Assembly: GCA_052435735.1 (NCBI GenBank)
Contig: JBQVNB010000002.1
Span: 229,676 to 293,675 of the forward strand
DNA: 64,000 nt
Direction of reading: 5' to 3'
Origin: Aliihoeflea sp052435735
GTDB lineage: Bacteria; Pseudomonadota; Alphaproteobacteria; Rhizobiales; Rhizobiaceae
Positions 16,917 through 26,464 of this stretch are shown in pieces. The notes beneath the pieces were generated by a model. That model had not been told where the DNA came from, did no database searches, and worked only from the letters and a program-made list of their open reading frames with translations. The translations under genes were made by a program, and so were the position numbers. Each line of letters starts with the position of its first letter. The first letter of the stretch is position 1.

Positions 16917-17594
16917 ATGTCGCGCATTTCACGTATCGCCTTCGTCACGATCGGCCAGACGCCGCGTTCCGACATCGTGCCCGAAATGATGGCCGAGATC
17001 GCCGCGGGCCTTGAGACACAGCCTTCCTATGAGGAGTTCGGCGTGCTCGACGGGCTCGAGGGTGCCGATCTTGAAGCCTTTCTCGCCAAAGACGGCGAGC
17101 ATTCTTTCGCGACGCGGCTTGCCTCGGGCGAAGAGATCGTCTCGTCGAAGGCACGCACCGAAGAACGGCTCAACGAACTCTTGGCCGAGATCGACGGCAA
17201 GGGATTCGACATCGTCGTGCTCCTTTGCACCGGCACGCGCATCGATCCTTTGAAGAACACGCTCGTGGTCGAGGCGCAGCGGATCGTGGACTCCACGGTC
17301 GAGGCACTGGCTGCTTCCTGCCGCAATCTGGGCGTCATCCTGCCGCTGGAGCGTCAGGTGGCCGAATTCGGCCAGCGCCATGTCTTCGCCGGCAATCCGA
17401 CGGTCGTATCGGCCTCGCCCTATTCGGGCGGCGGCATGGCCACTGGCGCAAAAGGCGTCGCCGACTGCGATCTCGTGGTGATGCACTGCATGGGCTACAC
17501 GGCCGCCATGCTCGACGAGGTTCGCGGCGCGGTTGACGCGCCGGTGCTGCTGTCGCGCCGCGTCGTCGCGGGCGTCGTGCGCCAGATGATCTGA
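16917..17594 (+). CDS. AroM family protein
   Basis: A 225-residue stand-alone AroM protein with the IAFVTIGQTPRSDIVPEMM start, GFDIVVLLCTGTR, LGVILPLERQ and a C-terminal DLVVMHCMGYT. The family looks related to the Asp/Glu/hydantoin racemase fold, where paired cysteines are catalytic; C in LLCTG and C in MHCMG sit at plausible positions, which is inference. It is a paralogue of the AroM half of the preceding regulator. GAGGA precedes ATG 16917. It is the first gene of an operon with a dipeptide-type ABC importer, suggesting action on the imported molecule. The function is not established. Confidence 0.85.
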   Translation: MSRISRIAFVTIGQTPRSDIVPEMMAEIAAGLETQPSYEEFGVLDGLEGADLEAFLAKDGEHSFATRLASGEEIVSSKARTEERLNELLAEIDGKGFDIVVLLCTGTRIDPLKNTLVVEAQRIVDSTVEALAASCRNLGVILPLERQVAEFGQRHVFAGNPTVVSASPYSGGGMATGAKGVADCDLVVMHCMGYTAAMLDEVRGAVDAPVLLSRRVVAGVVRQMI

Positions 17595-17632
17595 AACCGA
17601 ATGATTTTCGCTATGACAAAGGGGAACTGTCG

Positions 17633-19222
17633 ATGATGAGGAAATTGATTCTTTCGGCGATGGCGGCAGCGCTTCTCGCCGGCACGTTCATGGCATCGGG
17701 CGCGCACGCGTTCGAGCGGACCGAAGATGGCGAGATCATCGTCTTCGCCGGTCGCCAGGCAATCCCGGTGCTCGACCCGCACGTGCGCTACGATTGGTCG
17801 ACGCGCATGGTGCAGCAGGCCGTCTATGATGCGCTGGTGAAGTATGAAGGCGACCCGGCCGAGATCAAGCCGTGGATCGCCGAGAGCTGGGAGACCAGCG
17901 AGGACGGCAAGACCTGGACGTTCAAGCTGGTCGAGAACGCCAAGTTCCACAATGGCGATCCGGTCAATGCCGAAGCCGTTCGCTACTCCTTCGAACGTGG
18001 CCTGAAACTGAACAAGGGCGTCGCGTGGATGCTCAAGGACTTCCTCGCGCCCGAAGGCGTCTCGGTGGTCGACGACTACACCGTCAAGTTCGAGCTGCGG
18101 GCGCCCTATGCGCCGTTCCTTTCCTTCCTGCCCTGGTGGTTCATCGTCAACCCGGCCGAAGTCCAGGCCAACGAGGTCGACGGCGACTTTGGCGAGGCCT
18201 GGCTGACCGAGAATGCCGCCGGTTCCGGCCCATTCAAGCTCGGCCGCTGGGAACCGAACGTGCTTTATGAGCTGCAGGCCGTTGCCGACTACTGGAAGGG
18301 CTGGCCGCAGGGCGAGAACCGTCCGGCCGGCGTGATCTACCGGATCATCCGCGAGCCGTCCGCCCAGCGCGCATCGCTTCAGCGCGGCGAGGTCGACATC
18401 GTCGAAGGCCTGACCTCCGACGACTACGTGCAGATCGCCAACATGCCCGGGATCGAGATCCAGGACCATAAGGGCATGACGACCTTCGGCATCAAGTTCA
18501 ACACGCAGCAGGGCCCGACCGCCGACATCAACCTGCGCAAGGCCATTGCACACGCGCTCGACTATGACGCGCTGGTGCAGATCTACAACGGCGCCGCCTC
18601 CTTGCAGACGAGCCCGCTTCCGGACGGCATGCGCGGACACATCGACGTCGCCGACATTCCGCGCCAGGACCTGGACAAGGCGAAGGAATATCTCGCCAAG
18701 TCCGAGCACCCCGAAGGCGGCATCACGCTGGAATATGTCCACGTCGCCGGCCTGGAAGAGGCGCGCCGCATCGGTCTGGTGCTGCTGGACAACCTCAAGG
18801 CGCTCAACATCAATGTCGAGATCAAGCCGGAGCAGTGGCCGAACATGGTCGCCAACGGCGCCCGCGTCGAAACCTCGCCGGCCATGACGTCGGTCTATGT
18901 GACGCCGATTTCGACCGACCCGGATGCGGTGGCCTATCAGTATCACAAGAACTCCTGGGGCCAGTATTACGCCATGGCGTTCTACGATAATGCGGAGGTC
19001 TCGAAGATGATCGACGACGCCCGCGCCAGCACCGACTGGGACGAGCGCGCCGACCTCTATGCCAAGATCCAGACGCAGATCGTCGCCGATCAGCCGGAAG
19101 TCTTTGGCATGCTGCAGAACCGCCGCTGGGCGCATCGGGACTACCTGAAGGGGTTCCAGTTCAGCCCCGTGCGGTTCACCGGCGAGGTCGATCTCTACCC
19201 GCTCTGGGTCGAGGCCGAATAG
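17633..19222 (+). CDS. ABC transporter substrate-binding protein (peptide/opine/nickel family, SBP_bac_5)
   Basis: A 529-residue periplasmic receptor. The signal peptide is at residues 1-26 (SAMAAALLAGTFMASGAHA). The body has the family layout: VYDALVKYEG, LAESWE-like IAESWETSEDGKTWTFKL, FHNGDPVNAEAVRYSFERG and a late DINLRKAIAHALDYDAL. It delivers oligopeptides or other amine-bearing solutes to the two permeases downstream. A 9-bp hairpin follows the gene, consistent with higher expression of the receptor than the permeases. The ligand is unknown, but the AroM context suggests an unusual one. Confidence 0.9.
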   Translation: MMRKLILSAMAAALLAGTFMASGAHAFERTEDGEIIVFAGRQAIPVLDPHVRYDWSTRMVQQAVYDALVKYEGDPAEIKPWIAESWETSEDGKTWTFKLVENAKFHNGDPVNAEAVRYSFERGLKLNKGVAWMLKDFLAPEGVSVVDDYTVKFELRAPYAPFLSFLPWWFIVNPAEVQANEVDGDFGEAWLTENAAGSGPFKLGRWEPNVLYELQAVADYWKGWPQGENRPAGVIYRIIREPSAQRASLQRGEVDIVEGLTSDDYVQIANMPGIEIQDHKGMTTFGIKFNTQQGPTADINLRKAIAHALDYDALVQIYNGAASLQTSPLPDGMRGHIDVADIPRQDLDKAKEYLAKSEHPEGGITLEYVHVAGLEEARRIGLVLLDNLKALNINVEIKPEQWPNMVANGARVETSPAMTSVYVTPISTDPDAVAYQYHKNSWGQYYAMAFYDNAEVSKMIDDARASTDWDERADLYAKIQTQIVADQPEVFGMLQNRRWAHRDYLKGFQFSPVRFTGEVDLYPLWVEAE

Positions 19223-19242
19223 GCAAAGCCACCACCAACGCA

Positions 19243-19269
19243 GCGGGAAGCGCCTTTGGTGCTTCCCGC
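19243..19269 (+). other. Intercistronic hairpin after the substrate-binding protein gene
   Basis: GCGGGAAGC/GCTTCCCGC is a perfect 9-bp stem with a 9-base loop in the 64-base gap before the permease. It has no T-run. Such stems after binding-protein genes often stabilise the upstream message. Confidence 0.5.
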
Positions 19270-19286
19270 ATCACGGGACGCAAACC

Positions 19287-20294
19287 ATGGTGAGTTTCAC
19301 ATTGCGCAAGCTGGCCGCGCTGGTGGGAACCATGCTCGGCATTGCCGCGCTGACTTTTCTCATCACCAACGTGGCACCGGGCGATCCGGCAAGGCTTGTC
19401 GCCGGTCCCAATGCGACCGAAGACATGGTCGAGACCATCCGTGTCCAAAACGGCCTCGACAAGCCTGTGGCCGAGCAGTTCGTCATCTATATGAGCGACC
19501 TCGTGCGCGGCGATCTCGGCACATCGATCGTGACGACGCGTCCCGTCCTCGACGAACTCCTACGCTATGCGCCCGCGACGATCGAACTGGTGCTGGTGGC
19601 GATGACGCTCGGCATCCTCATCGGCGTGCCGCTCGGAATGCTCTCGGCGGTCTACCGCAACAGCTGGTTCGACCATGTGACGCGGATCTTCTCGATCTCG
19701 GGGGTCGCCATTCCCGCCTTCTGGTTTGGCATTCTGCTGCAATTGCTGTTCGCCGTTCAGATGGGCTGGCTGCCGGTTTCCGGCCGCCTGCCGCTCGTGG
19801 CGCTGCCGCCCGAACCCATTACGCATCTGCTTCTGGTCGACAGCCTCCTGCGCGGCCAGTTCGATACGTTCTGGACTGCTTTGAAGCACATCATCCTGCC
19901 GGCGATCGTGCTTTCCTTTCCGTGTCTCGCGTCGATCCTGCGCGTGAACCGCGCCGAGATGATCGAGGTGCTGTCCTCAGACCATGTCGTTGCTGCGCGC
20001 GCGCATGGTCTGTCCTCCCGGCGCATCGTTGCGCTCTACGCCCTGAAGAACGCGATGCTGCCCACGCTCGCCATGATCGGCCTGCGTTTCGGCTGGATGC
20101 TCGGCTCGACCGTGCTCGTCGAAACCGTGTTCGACTGGCCGGGCATCGGCCTTTACGCCGTCTCGTCGGCGCTTGCTTCCGATTTCAAGCCGGTGATCGG
20201 CGTGACGCTCCTGATCGGCTTCTTCTTTATCGTCGCCAATACGATCGTCGACCTCGCCTATGCCTGGATCGATCCCAGACTGAGGAGCGCGTGA
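19287..20294 (+). CDS. ABC transporter permease (DppB family)
   Basis: A 335-residue inner-membrane permease with six hydrophobic segments. The first (LAALVGTMLGIAALTFLITN) and the following VAPGDPARLVAGPNAT are typical of DppB/OppB. The EAA-like coupling loop is ARAHGLSSRRIVALYALKNA near residue 235. It pairs with the next gene to form the channel. The next start shares one base with its stop. Confidence 0.9.
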   Translation: MVSFTLRKLAALVGTMLGIAALTFLITNVAPGDPARLVAGPNATEDMVETIRVQNGLDKPVAEQFVIYMSDLVRGDLGTSIVTTRPVLDELLRYAPATIELVLVAMTLGILIGVPLGMLSAVYRNSWFDHVTRIFSISGVAIPAFWFGILLQLLFAVQMGWLPVSGRLPLVALPPEPITHLLLVDSLLRGQFDTFWTALKHIILPAIVLSFPCLASILRVNRAEMIEVLSSDHVVAARAHGLSSRRIVALYALKNAMLPTLAMIGLRFGWMLGSTVLVETVFDWPGIGLYAVSSALASDFKPVIGVTLLIGFFFIVANTIVDLAYAWIDPRLRSA

Positions 20295-21208
20295 TGACGA
20301 CCAGCGACCTGACGACGCCCGTTCGCCTGACATTTCGCGAGCGCCATGAAAGCCGCATCCGGCAGATGCGGCTTTACGCCCACACCTTCGCCGGCAGCTT
20401 TTCCTCGATGCTGGGCCTCGTGCTTGTCCTCCTGTTCCTGGCCCTTGCAGCCTTCGGGCCGTGGCTGGCGCCCTATCCAGAACACACGACCGGCGCGTTC
20501 AACATGGCCGAGCGCCTCCAGCCGCCGAGCGCGGACCACTGGTTCGGCACCGATGAGATGGGCTCGGACATCCTGTCGCGCGTTATCGTCGGGGCGCGCA
20601 CGTCGCTTTGGATCGGCCTGTTGATCACCGGTATCGGCGCGGGCATCGGTATCCCCCTCGGCATCATCGCCGGCTATACCGGCGGCTGGACGCGCGCGGC
20701 GATCATGCGCTTTACCGAGCTGTTCCTCGCCGTGCCGGGCCTCGCGCTTGCGCTGGCCATCGTCGCGGCGCTCGGGCCGGGAATTACCAACTGCGTCATC
20801 GCACTCGCCATCGTCTGGTGGCCGGGCTATGTGCGGCTCGTGGAGGCCAAGACTCTTTCGGTAAAGGAAGAGCTGTTCGTCGAATCCGCCCGTTCGCTTG
20901 GCGCGCGCACGCCCTGGATCATGTGGCACCACATTCTGCCGAATTGCTGGTCGCCCATCATCGTCAAGATGAGCATGGACATGGGCATGGCGATCCTCGC
21001 TGCCGCAAGCCTTGGTTTCATCGGGCTCGGCGCACGTCCCCCGGCGCCCGAATGGGGCGCGATGATCTCGGTCGCGCGCAGCTACATGCCCGATTGGTGG
21101 TGGTATTCGTTCTTCCCCGGCGCGGCGATCTTCCTGACCGTGCTCGGGTTCAATCTCCTCGGCGACGGCCTGCGCGACATCCTCGATCCCCGGAGCCGTG
21201 AGCGATGA
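20294..21208 (+). CDS. ABC transporter permease (DppC family)
   Basis: A 304-residue permease. The N-terminal soluble stretch with one membrane segment is followed by PPSADHWFGTDEMGSDILSR, a DppC/OppC hallmark. The coupling motif is ESARSLGARTPWIMWHHILP near residue 198. Late in the protein, LGFIGLGARPPAPEWG is conserved. ATG 20294 overlaps the DppB stop by one base, and the gene's end overlaps the ATPase start by 4 bases, so it is tightly coupled. Confidence 0.9.
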   Translation: MTTSDLTTPVRLTFRERHESRIRQMRLYAHTFAGSFSSMLGLVLVLLFLALAAFGPWLAPYPEHTTGAFNMAERLQPPSADHWFGTDEMGSDILSRVIVGARTSLWIGLLITGIGAGIGIPLGIIAGYTGGWTRAAIMRFTELFLAVPGLALALAIVAALGPGITNCVIALAIVWWPGYVRLVEAKTLSVKEELFVESARSLGARTPWIMWHHILPNCWSPIIVKMSMDMGMAILAAASLGFIGLGARPPAPEWGAMISVARSYMPDWWWYSFFPGAAIFLTVLGFNLLGDGLRDILDPRSRER

Positions 21209-22857
21209 GCGAACTGCTGGAAATCACGAACTACACGCTCGACATCGACACGTTCGACGGGCCGGTTCATGTGCTCAAGAACATCAACCTGACCGTCAGG
21301 CAGGGCGAGACGCTCGGGATCGTCGGCGAATCCGGCTCGGGAAAGACGGTCCTGGTCCGCTCCATCCTCGGCCTTGCGCCGAAGCGCGCGCGCGTGGTCA
21401 AGGGAGCGATCCGCTTCGACGGCATCGACCTTTCGACCGTCAGCGACAAGGGCTGGAAGAAGATCCGCGGCGTGCGGATATCGATGATCTTCCAGGACCC
21501 GATGACGTATCTGAACCCGCTCTTTTCGATCGGAAGGCAGATCGGCGACGTGATCGCCGCGCACAACCGGGCAACGGGCGTCTCGATGACGGCAACGCAG
21601 CGCCGGGCGTGCAGCGAGGAATTGCTGGACCAGGTCGGCATTCCCGACCCTGCGCGCGTGTGCGATCAATATCCGCACCAGCTTTCCGGCGGCATGCGCC
21701 AGCGTGTGCTGATCGCCATGGCGCTGTCGGGCAAGCCCGATCTCCTAATCGCCGACGAGCCGACGACCGCGCTCGACGTGACCGTCCAGGCACAGGTGCT
21801 CGACCTGATCAAGGAGCTGGTCGCGAAACTCAATCTCACCGTCATCATGATCAGTCACGACGTCGGTGCCATCGCCACGGTGGCGAAGCGCTGCGCGGTC
21901 ATGTTCCGCGGCGAGATCGTCGAGGACGGTGCGACCGAAGACATTCTGCGCGCGCCCCGGCACGACTACACCAAACGCCTTTTGGCCGCCGTCCCCGATA
22001 TCGACGCGCCACTGGCCCTGCGCGAGGAACGCGAAGCGACGGGGGCGCTGCTGGAGGTCAAGGGACTTTCCAAGACCTATGCGACGAAGTCCGGCGGCGA
22101 GGTCCGTGCGGTGGACGAGGTGGATTTTTCGGTTTCGAAGGGCGAGGTGCTGGGCATCGTCGGCGAATCCGGTTCCGGCAAGTCGACCATCGCACGCCTG
22201 TTGCTTCGACTGGTCGAGCCGACGGCAGGCGCGGTCGCCTTCGATGGCAGTGACATCACGACGTTGAACGGCGAAGCGCTGCGCCAGATGCGCCGGCACA
22301 TGCAACTCGTCTTCCAGAATCCGCATTCCGCGCTCAATGGCCGGCACACGGTCGGCGATGCGATCGCGGAGCCGTTCCGCATCCAGTCGAAACTTTCGCG
22401 CCGCGAGATCGAGGCCAATGTCGAGAAGCTGCTCGACACTGTGCAGCTTCCAAAGGCGTTTCGCTACCGCTACCCGCACGAACTTTCAGGGGGGCAAAAG
22501 CAGCGCGTGTGCATCGCGCGCGCCGTAGCCTTGAAGCCGAAGCTGCTGCTGCTCGACGAACCGACTTCCGCGCTCGACGTATCCGTCCAGGCGCAGATCC
22601 TGGAATTCCTGCGCGACCTGCGCGAAGAGCTGGACCTGACCTACCTCTTCATCTCCCACGACCTCGCCGTCGTGCGCGAAATCTGCGACCGGGTTCTGGT
22701 GATGAAGCGCGGCAAGATCATCGAGCAGGGGCCGGTCGCGCAGATATTCGAGATGCCGGAGCGGGCCTATACGCAGCAATTGCTGGCAAGCGGGCGCAAG
22801 ACTTCGACATCCGCGTTCCTCGGACGGCAACAGCTTGAAAGCTTGCGCCAATATTAG
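21205..22857 (+). CDS. Dipeptide-type ABC transporter ATP-binding protein, two ATPase domains fused (DppD-DppF)
   Basis: A 550-residue protein with two complete ABC ATPase domains. Domain 1 (about 5-260): Walker A GESGSGKTVL, signature LSGGMRQRV, Walker B LLIADEPTTALD. Domain 2 (about 275-545): Walker A GESGSGKSTI, signature LSGGQKQRV, Walker B LLLDEPTSALD. It energises the two permeases and supplies both ATPase halves from one chain, a common arrangement in Hyphomicrobiales. It is the last gene of the AroM operon and converges with iolB. Confidence 0.92.
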   Translation: MSELLEITNYTLDIDTFDGPVHVLKNINLTVRQGETLGIVGESGSGKTVLVRSILGLAPKRARVVKGAIRFDGIDLSTVSDKGWKKIRGVRISMIFQDPMTYLNPLFSIGRQIGDVIAAHNRATGVSMTATQRRACSEELLDQVGIPDPARVCDQYPHQLSGGMRQRVLIAMALSGKPDLLIADEPTTALDVTVQAQVLDLIKELVAKLNLTVIMISHDVGAIATVAKRCAVMFRGEIVEDGATEDILRAPRHDYTKRLLAAVPDIDAPLALREEREATGALLEVKGLSKTYATKSGGEVRAVDEVDFSVSKGEVLGIVGESGSGKSTIARLLLRLVEPTAGAVAFDGSDITTLNGEALRQMRRHMQLVFQNPHSALNGRHTVGDAIAEPFRIQSKLSRREIEANVEKLLDTVQLPKAFRYRYPHELSGGQKQRVCIARAVALKPKLLLLDEPTSALDVSVQAQILEFLRDLREELDLTYLFISHDLAVVREICDRVLVMKRGKIIEQGPVAQIFEMPERAYTQQLLASGRKTSTSAFLGRQQLESLRQY

Positions 22858-22858
22858 G

Positions 22859-22902
22859 CGTGACCGCGCAGTGCCCACAGTGACGTGCCCGACGCGGTCA
22901 CG
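22859..22902. other. Inverted repeat between convergent operons
   Basis: CGTGACCGCG (22859-22868) and CGCGGTCACG (22893-22902) are perfect 10-base arms with a 24-base loop. They lie between the end of the ABC operon and the end of iolB. There is no T-run, so factor-independent termination is not assured. Confidence 0.35.
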
Positions 22903-23718
22903 TCACGAGGGCGGGGTGTCGCGTTGCGCGATCCAGTCATGGTCGGGGTGGTTTTCGAAGCGCCATTTGCGCAACGGTCCGGCCATGACGTTGAGGTAGT
23001 ACATGTCGTAGCCGTACGGCGCGCCGCAGGGATGGTGGCCCTTCGGCACCAGAACGAGATCGCCGTCTTTCACCGTCATGGTTTCGTCCAGCGAGCCGTC
23101 TTCGGTGAAGACGCGCTGGAAGCCGAAACCCTGCGGCGGGTCGAGGCGGTGATAATAGGTCTCCTCCAGATAGGTCATGCGTGGGAAATCGTCCTCGTCA
23201 TGCCGGTGCGGCGGATAGGACGACCAATTGCCGGAGGGCGTGAAGACTTCGGTGACGAGCAGCGAATCCGCCACGTCGCGCTCTTCCATCGCGATCGGAT
23301 GGATGAAGCGCGTATTGGCGTCCTTGCCGCGCGTGACCTTGTCGATGCCCGCCGGACCGATGATCCGTGCCGGCCTGCCACCCTTCGACGGCGCGGAGCA
23401 GACGGCGAGGGTGAGCGCCGTCGTCGCACTGGCTTTCCACGCGGTTCCGGGCGGAACGTAGAGGCAATGCGGCGGCGTCTTTTCGAAGACGCTCGCCCGC
23501 TCGCCCATCTCGCCGAAATCCTTGCCGCCGGCTTCGATCCGCGCCTTGCCCTCGACGATGACGAGGATCGCCTCTCGTCCCTCCAGAAGGCCATGAACGG
23601 TCTCGTCCGCCTCCAGCCGGTGCAGGTCGAAGCCGACATAGGACCAGCCGGCTTCCTGCGGCGTGAGCCGATGGACTTGGCCGTGATCGCCGCTTGGCTT
23701 TCGCAGAAGATTGGGCAT
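22903..23718 (-). CDS. iolB: 5-deoxy-glucuronate isomerase
   Basis: A 271-residue bicupin isomerase that converts 5-deoxy-D-glucuronate to 5-dehydro-2-deoxy-D-gluconate in myo-inositol breakdown. Diagnostic stretches are WSSYPPHRHDEDD (metal-binding histidines, near residue 168), LEETYYHRLDPPQGFGFQRV and VPKGHHPCGAPYGYDMYYLN. The start shares a base with the iolE stop. It is the last gene of the iol operon. Confidence 0.95.
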   Translation of the reverse strand: MPNLLRKPSGDHGQVHRLTPQEAGWSYVGFDLHRLEADETVHGLLEGREAILVIVEGKARIEAGGKDFGEMGERASVFEKTPPHCLYVPPGTAWKASATTALTLAVCSAPSKGGRPARIIGPAGIDKVTRGKDANTRFIHPIAMEERDVADSLLVTEVFTPSGNWSSYPPHRHDEDDFPRMTYLEETYYHRLDPPQGFGFQRVFTEDGSLDETMTVKDGDLVLVPKGHHPCGAPYGYDMYYLNVMAGPLRKWRFENHPDHDWIAQRDTPPS

Positions 23719-24626
23719 CAGGCTCCTCCCGCCGTGTCGAAACCGGCATCACGCGCCATCTTCCGCAGCGCCTTGAGGCCCATCGACTGATAATGGACGG
23801 GATCGCACTGGTCGGGGTCCTGCTCGGCCTCGATGACAAGCCAGCCTGAATAATCGTGGCGCGCTGCGGTTTCCAGAACCGGCGCGAAATCGACGCCGCC
23901 CTCCGTATCGCCCGGAACCGTGAAGACGCCCGCGCGGACGCCGTCGAGGAATGAGAGGCGCTCAGCGCGAACTCTCTCCATGATCTCGGGCCGAACATTC
24001 TTGCAGTGAATGTGGCCGACGCGGTGCATGTATCGGACCGCAAGGTCCGCCGGATCGGCGCCGCCGAAATAGGCATGGCCCGTGTCGAGCAGGAGCCGGG
24101 TCGCAGGTCCCGTCGCATTCATGAAGGCATCGATCTCCGGCCCGGTCTCGACGACCGTCCCCATATGGTGGTGATAGACGAGTGGTAGGCCTTCGCTGGC
24201 GAGGTAAGCCGCAAAGCGCTCCATGTTCTCGCCGAAACGCTTCATCTCGTCGGCGTTCAGGACGGGACTTTCAGCCAGCGGCGTGCCGTTTGCTCCGTGG
24301 ATGGCGTTCGATGTTTCGGCCGCGATGAACACCTTTGCGCCTGCTCGCTGGACCATGTCGAGATGGTCGCGGGCGACGGCGATTTCCTCCTCCACGCTGC
24401 GCGACAGAAGGTGGGTCGAATACCAGCCGCCGACGAAACGCAGGCCATGCGCGCCGAGCGTCTCTTTCAGCGCGTCGCCCTCGTCGGGCATCTTGTGCCC
24501 CTTCTCGATGCCGTCGAAACCGATCGCGGCGGCCTGTTCGAGGCATGTTTCGAGCGAGATTGCGGCTCCAAGCGAACGGTCGTCATCGTTCGACCAGGCG
24601 ATCGGGTTGGTTCCATAGAGGATCAT
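23718..24626 (-). CDS. iolE: myo-inosose-2 dehydratase
   Basis: A 302-residue TIM-barrel enzyme that dehydrates 2-keto-myo-inositol to 3D-(3,5/4)-trihydroxycyclohexane-1,2-dione. Family stretches are ILYGTNPIAWSNDDD at the start, GFDGIEKGHKMP, LVYHHHMGTVVE, LLLDTGHAYFGG and a metal-ligand glutamate in LVIEAEQDP. ATG 24626 is chosen because homologues begin at this point; a GTG at 24644 would overlap iolD. It lies 5 bases after iolD and overlaps iolB. Confidence 0.94.
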   Translation of the reverse strand: MILYGTNPIAWSNDDDRSLGAAISLETCLEQAAAIGFDGIEKGHKMPDEGDALKETLGAHGLRFVGGWYSTHLLSRSVEEEIAVARDHLDMVQRAGAKVFIAAETSNAIHGANGTPLAESPVLNADEMKRFGENMERFAAYLASEGLPLVYHHHMGTVVETGPEIDAFMNATGPATRLLLDTGHAYFGGADPADLAVRYMHRVGHIHCKNVRPEIMERVRAERLSFLDGVRAGVFTVPGDTEGGVDFAPVLETAARHDYSGWLVIEAEQDPDQCDPVHYQSMGLKALRKMARDAGFDTAGGA

Positions 24627-24631
24627 GCGTG

Positions 24632-26464
24632 TCAGTCCATCCACTGATGTTTTCGTGCGTCGTCATAGGCCTTTCGGGCCTCGAGGACCTGTTGGCGCTC
24701 CGAAACCTGTGGCACCGCGACGTCCCACCAGGCGCCGCCGGCTCCGGTCGTCTGCATCGGGTCGGTGTCGATCACGATCACGCTGGTGCGCGGGGCGGCG
24801 CGGGCGCGCGCCATCGCCTGTTCGAGCCGTGGCAGATCGTCGACCTTCTCGGCAATCGCGCCCATCGAGGCCGCGTGCGCCGCGAAATCGATGGCGGAAG
24901 CGACGACATGCGTGGCCGTGTCGAGCAGATTGTTGAAGCTCGTCCCGCCCGACGCGATCTGCAGCCGGTTGATGCAGCCATAGCCACGATTGTCGAGCAC
25001 CACGACGATCAGTTTTTGACCGAGCATAACCGAGGTCGCGAGTTCGGAATTCATCATCATGTAGCTGCCGTCGCCGACCATGACGACGACCTCACGGTCC
25101 GGCCGCGCCATCTTGACGCCGAGGCCGCCCGCGATCTCGTAACCCATGCACGAAAAGCCGTATTCGACGTGGTAGCCGCCTGGACGGCCGGCGCGCCACA
25201 GCTTGTGCAACTCGCCCGGAAGCCCGCCCGCTGCGCAGACGAGGATCGCGTCGTCATCGACACTGCGCTGCACCGCGCCGATCACTTGCGCGTCGGAGGG
25301 GAGCCGGTTCTGGGTCTCGTCGCCGGTCGCGGTGACGGCATCGACGGCCGCGTTCCATTCGGTCATCAGGCGGGCATCATGCGCGGACGCGCGATGGTCG
25401 CCAAGGGCGGCTCCAAGGGCTTCGAGCGCCACACGCGCATCGGCGACGACGGTGAGTGCCGTGTGCTTGGCGGCATCATAGGGGGCGACGTTGATCGTCA
25501 GGAGGCGGCAGTCCGGATTGCGGAACAGTGCCCACGAGCCGGTGGTGAAATCCTGCAGGCGGGTGCCGATCGCGATGACGAGATCGGCATCCGCCGCAAT
25601 CGCATTGGCGGCCGAACTGCCGGTGACGCCGAGCGAGCCGAGATTGAACGGGTGATCCCAGGGCAAGGCGGATTTGCCGGCCTGCGTTTCGGCAACGGGA
25701 ATGCGATGCGTCTCGGCGAAGACGCTCAAGGCGTCTGTCGCCAGCGAATAATGAACGCCGCCGCCGGCGATGATCAGCGGCTTGCGCGCGGCGCGGATCG
25801 CACCCACGGCGGCGTCGAGCTCGCGCGGATCGGGCGGCGGTCGGCGGACAGTCCAGACGCGCGGCGCGAAGAAGCTTTCGGGGTAGTCGAACGCTTCGGC
25901 CTGCGTGTCCTGGCAAAAGGCCAGCGTGACCGGACCGCAATCGGCCGGATCGGTCATGACGCGAAAGGCGCGGGGCAGGGCCGTGAGCAGATGCTCGGGC
26001 CGCGAGATGCGGTCGAAATAGCGGCTGACCGGCCGGAATGCGTCATTGGCGGAGACCGTGCCGTCGCCGAAATCCTCGATCTGCTGGAGGACGGGGTCGG
26101 GCGCGCGATTGGCGAAGACATCGCCCGGCACGAACAGCACCGGCAGCCGGTTCACATGGGCGAGGGCAGCGGCCGTCACCATGTTCAGCGCGCCGGGGCC
26201 GATGGAACTCGTCACCATCATCGCCCGCCGTCGGTTTAGCGTCTTGGCATAGGCGATGGCCGCGTGCGCCATGCTCTGCTCGTTATGGCCGCGCCATGTC
26301 GGGAAGGTGTCGCGCGCGCCATGCAGCGCTTCGCCGAGACCGGCGACGTTGCCGTGGCCGAAAATTGCCCATGTGCCTGACAGGAACGGCACGCCGTCCT
26401 CGTTGAGCTGGTTGGCGCAGTAGCGCACCATGGCTTGCGCGGCGGTCAGTCGGATGGTGGTCAT
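24632..26464 (-). CDS. iolD: 3D-(3,5/4)-trihydroxycyclohexane-1,2-dione hydrolase
   Basis: A 610-residue thiamine-diphosphate enzyme that opens the inositol-derived ring to 5-deoxy-glucuronate. The N-terminal domain carries the activating Glu in THNEQ-like WRGHNEQSMAHAAIAYAK; the ThDP/Mg motif GDGSYMMMNSELATS lies near residue 465. ATG 26464 overlaps the iolC stop by 4 bases; a longer frame upstream would run through iolC and is not used. Length and order match the usual IolD. Confidence 0.95.
   Translation of the reverse strand: MTTIRLTAAQAMVRYCANQLNEDGVPFLSGTWAIFGHGNVAGLGEALHGARDTFPTWRGHNEQSMAHAAIAYAKTLNRRRAMMVTSSIGPGALNMVTAAALAHVNRLPVLFVPGDVFANRAPDPVLQQIEDFGDGTVSANDAFRPVSRYFDRISRPEHLLTALPRAFRVMTDPADCGPVTLAFCQDTQAEAFDYPESFFAPRVWTVRRPPPDPRELDAAVGAIRAARKPLIIAGGGVHYSLATDALSVFAETHRIPVAETQAGKSALPWDHPFNLGSLGVTGSSAANAIAADADLVIAIGTRLQDFTTGSWALFRNPDCRLLTINVAPYDAAKHTALTVVADARVALEALGAALGDHRASAHDARLMTEWNAAVDAVTATGDETQNRLPSDAQVIGAVQRSVDDDAILVCAAGGLPGELHKLWRAGRPGGYHVEYGFSCMGYEIAGGLGVKMARPDREVVVMVGDGSYMMMNSELATSVMLGQKLIVVVLDNRGYGCINRLQIASGGTSFNNLLDTATHVVASAIDFAAHAASMGAIAEKVDDLPRLEQAMARARAAPRTSVIVIDTDPMQTTGAGGAWWDVAVPQVSERQQVLEARKAYDDARKHQWMD

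Noticed and set aside
17495..19135. A 546-codon minus-strand frame opposite the ABC receptor gene
   Set aside because: Shadow of the receptor gene; low-complexity His/Asp/Arg/Val-rich product with no domain and no ribosome site.
24627..24644. Upstream GTG start for iolE at 24644
   Set aside because: No ribosome site, overlap with iolD, and homologues start at the ATG at 24626.
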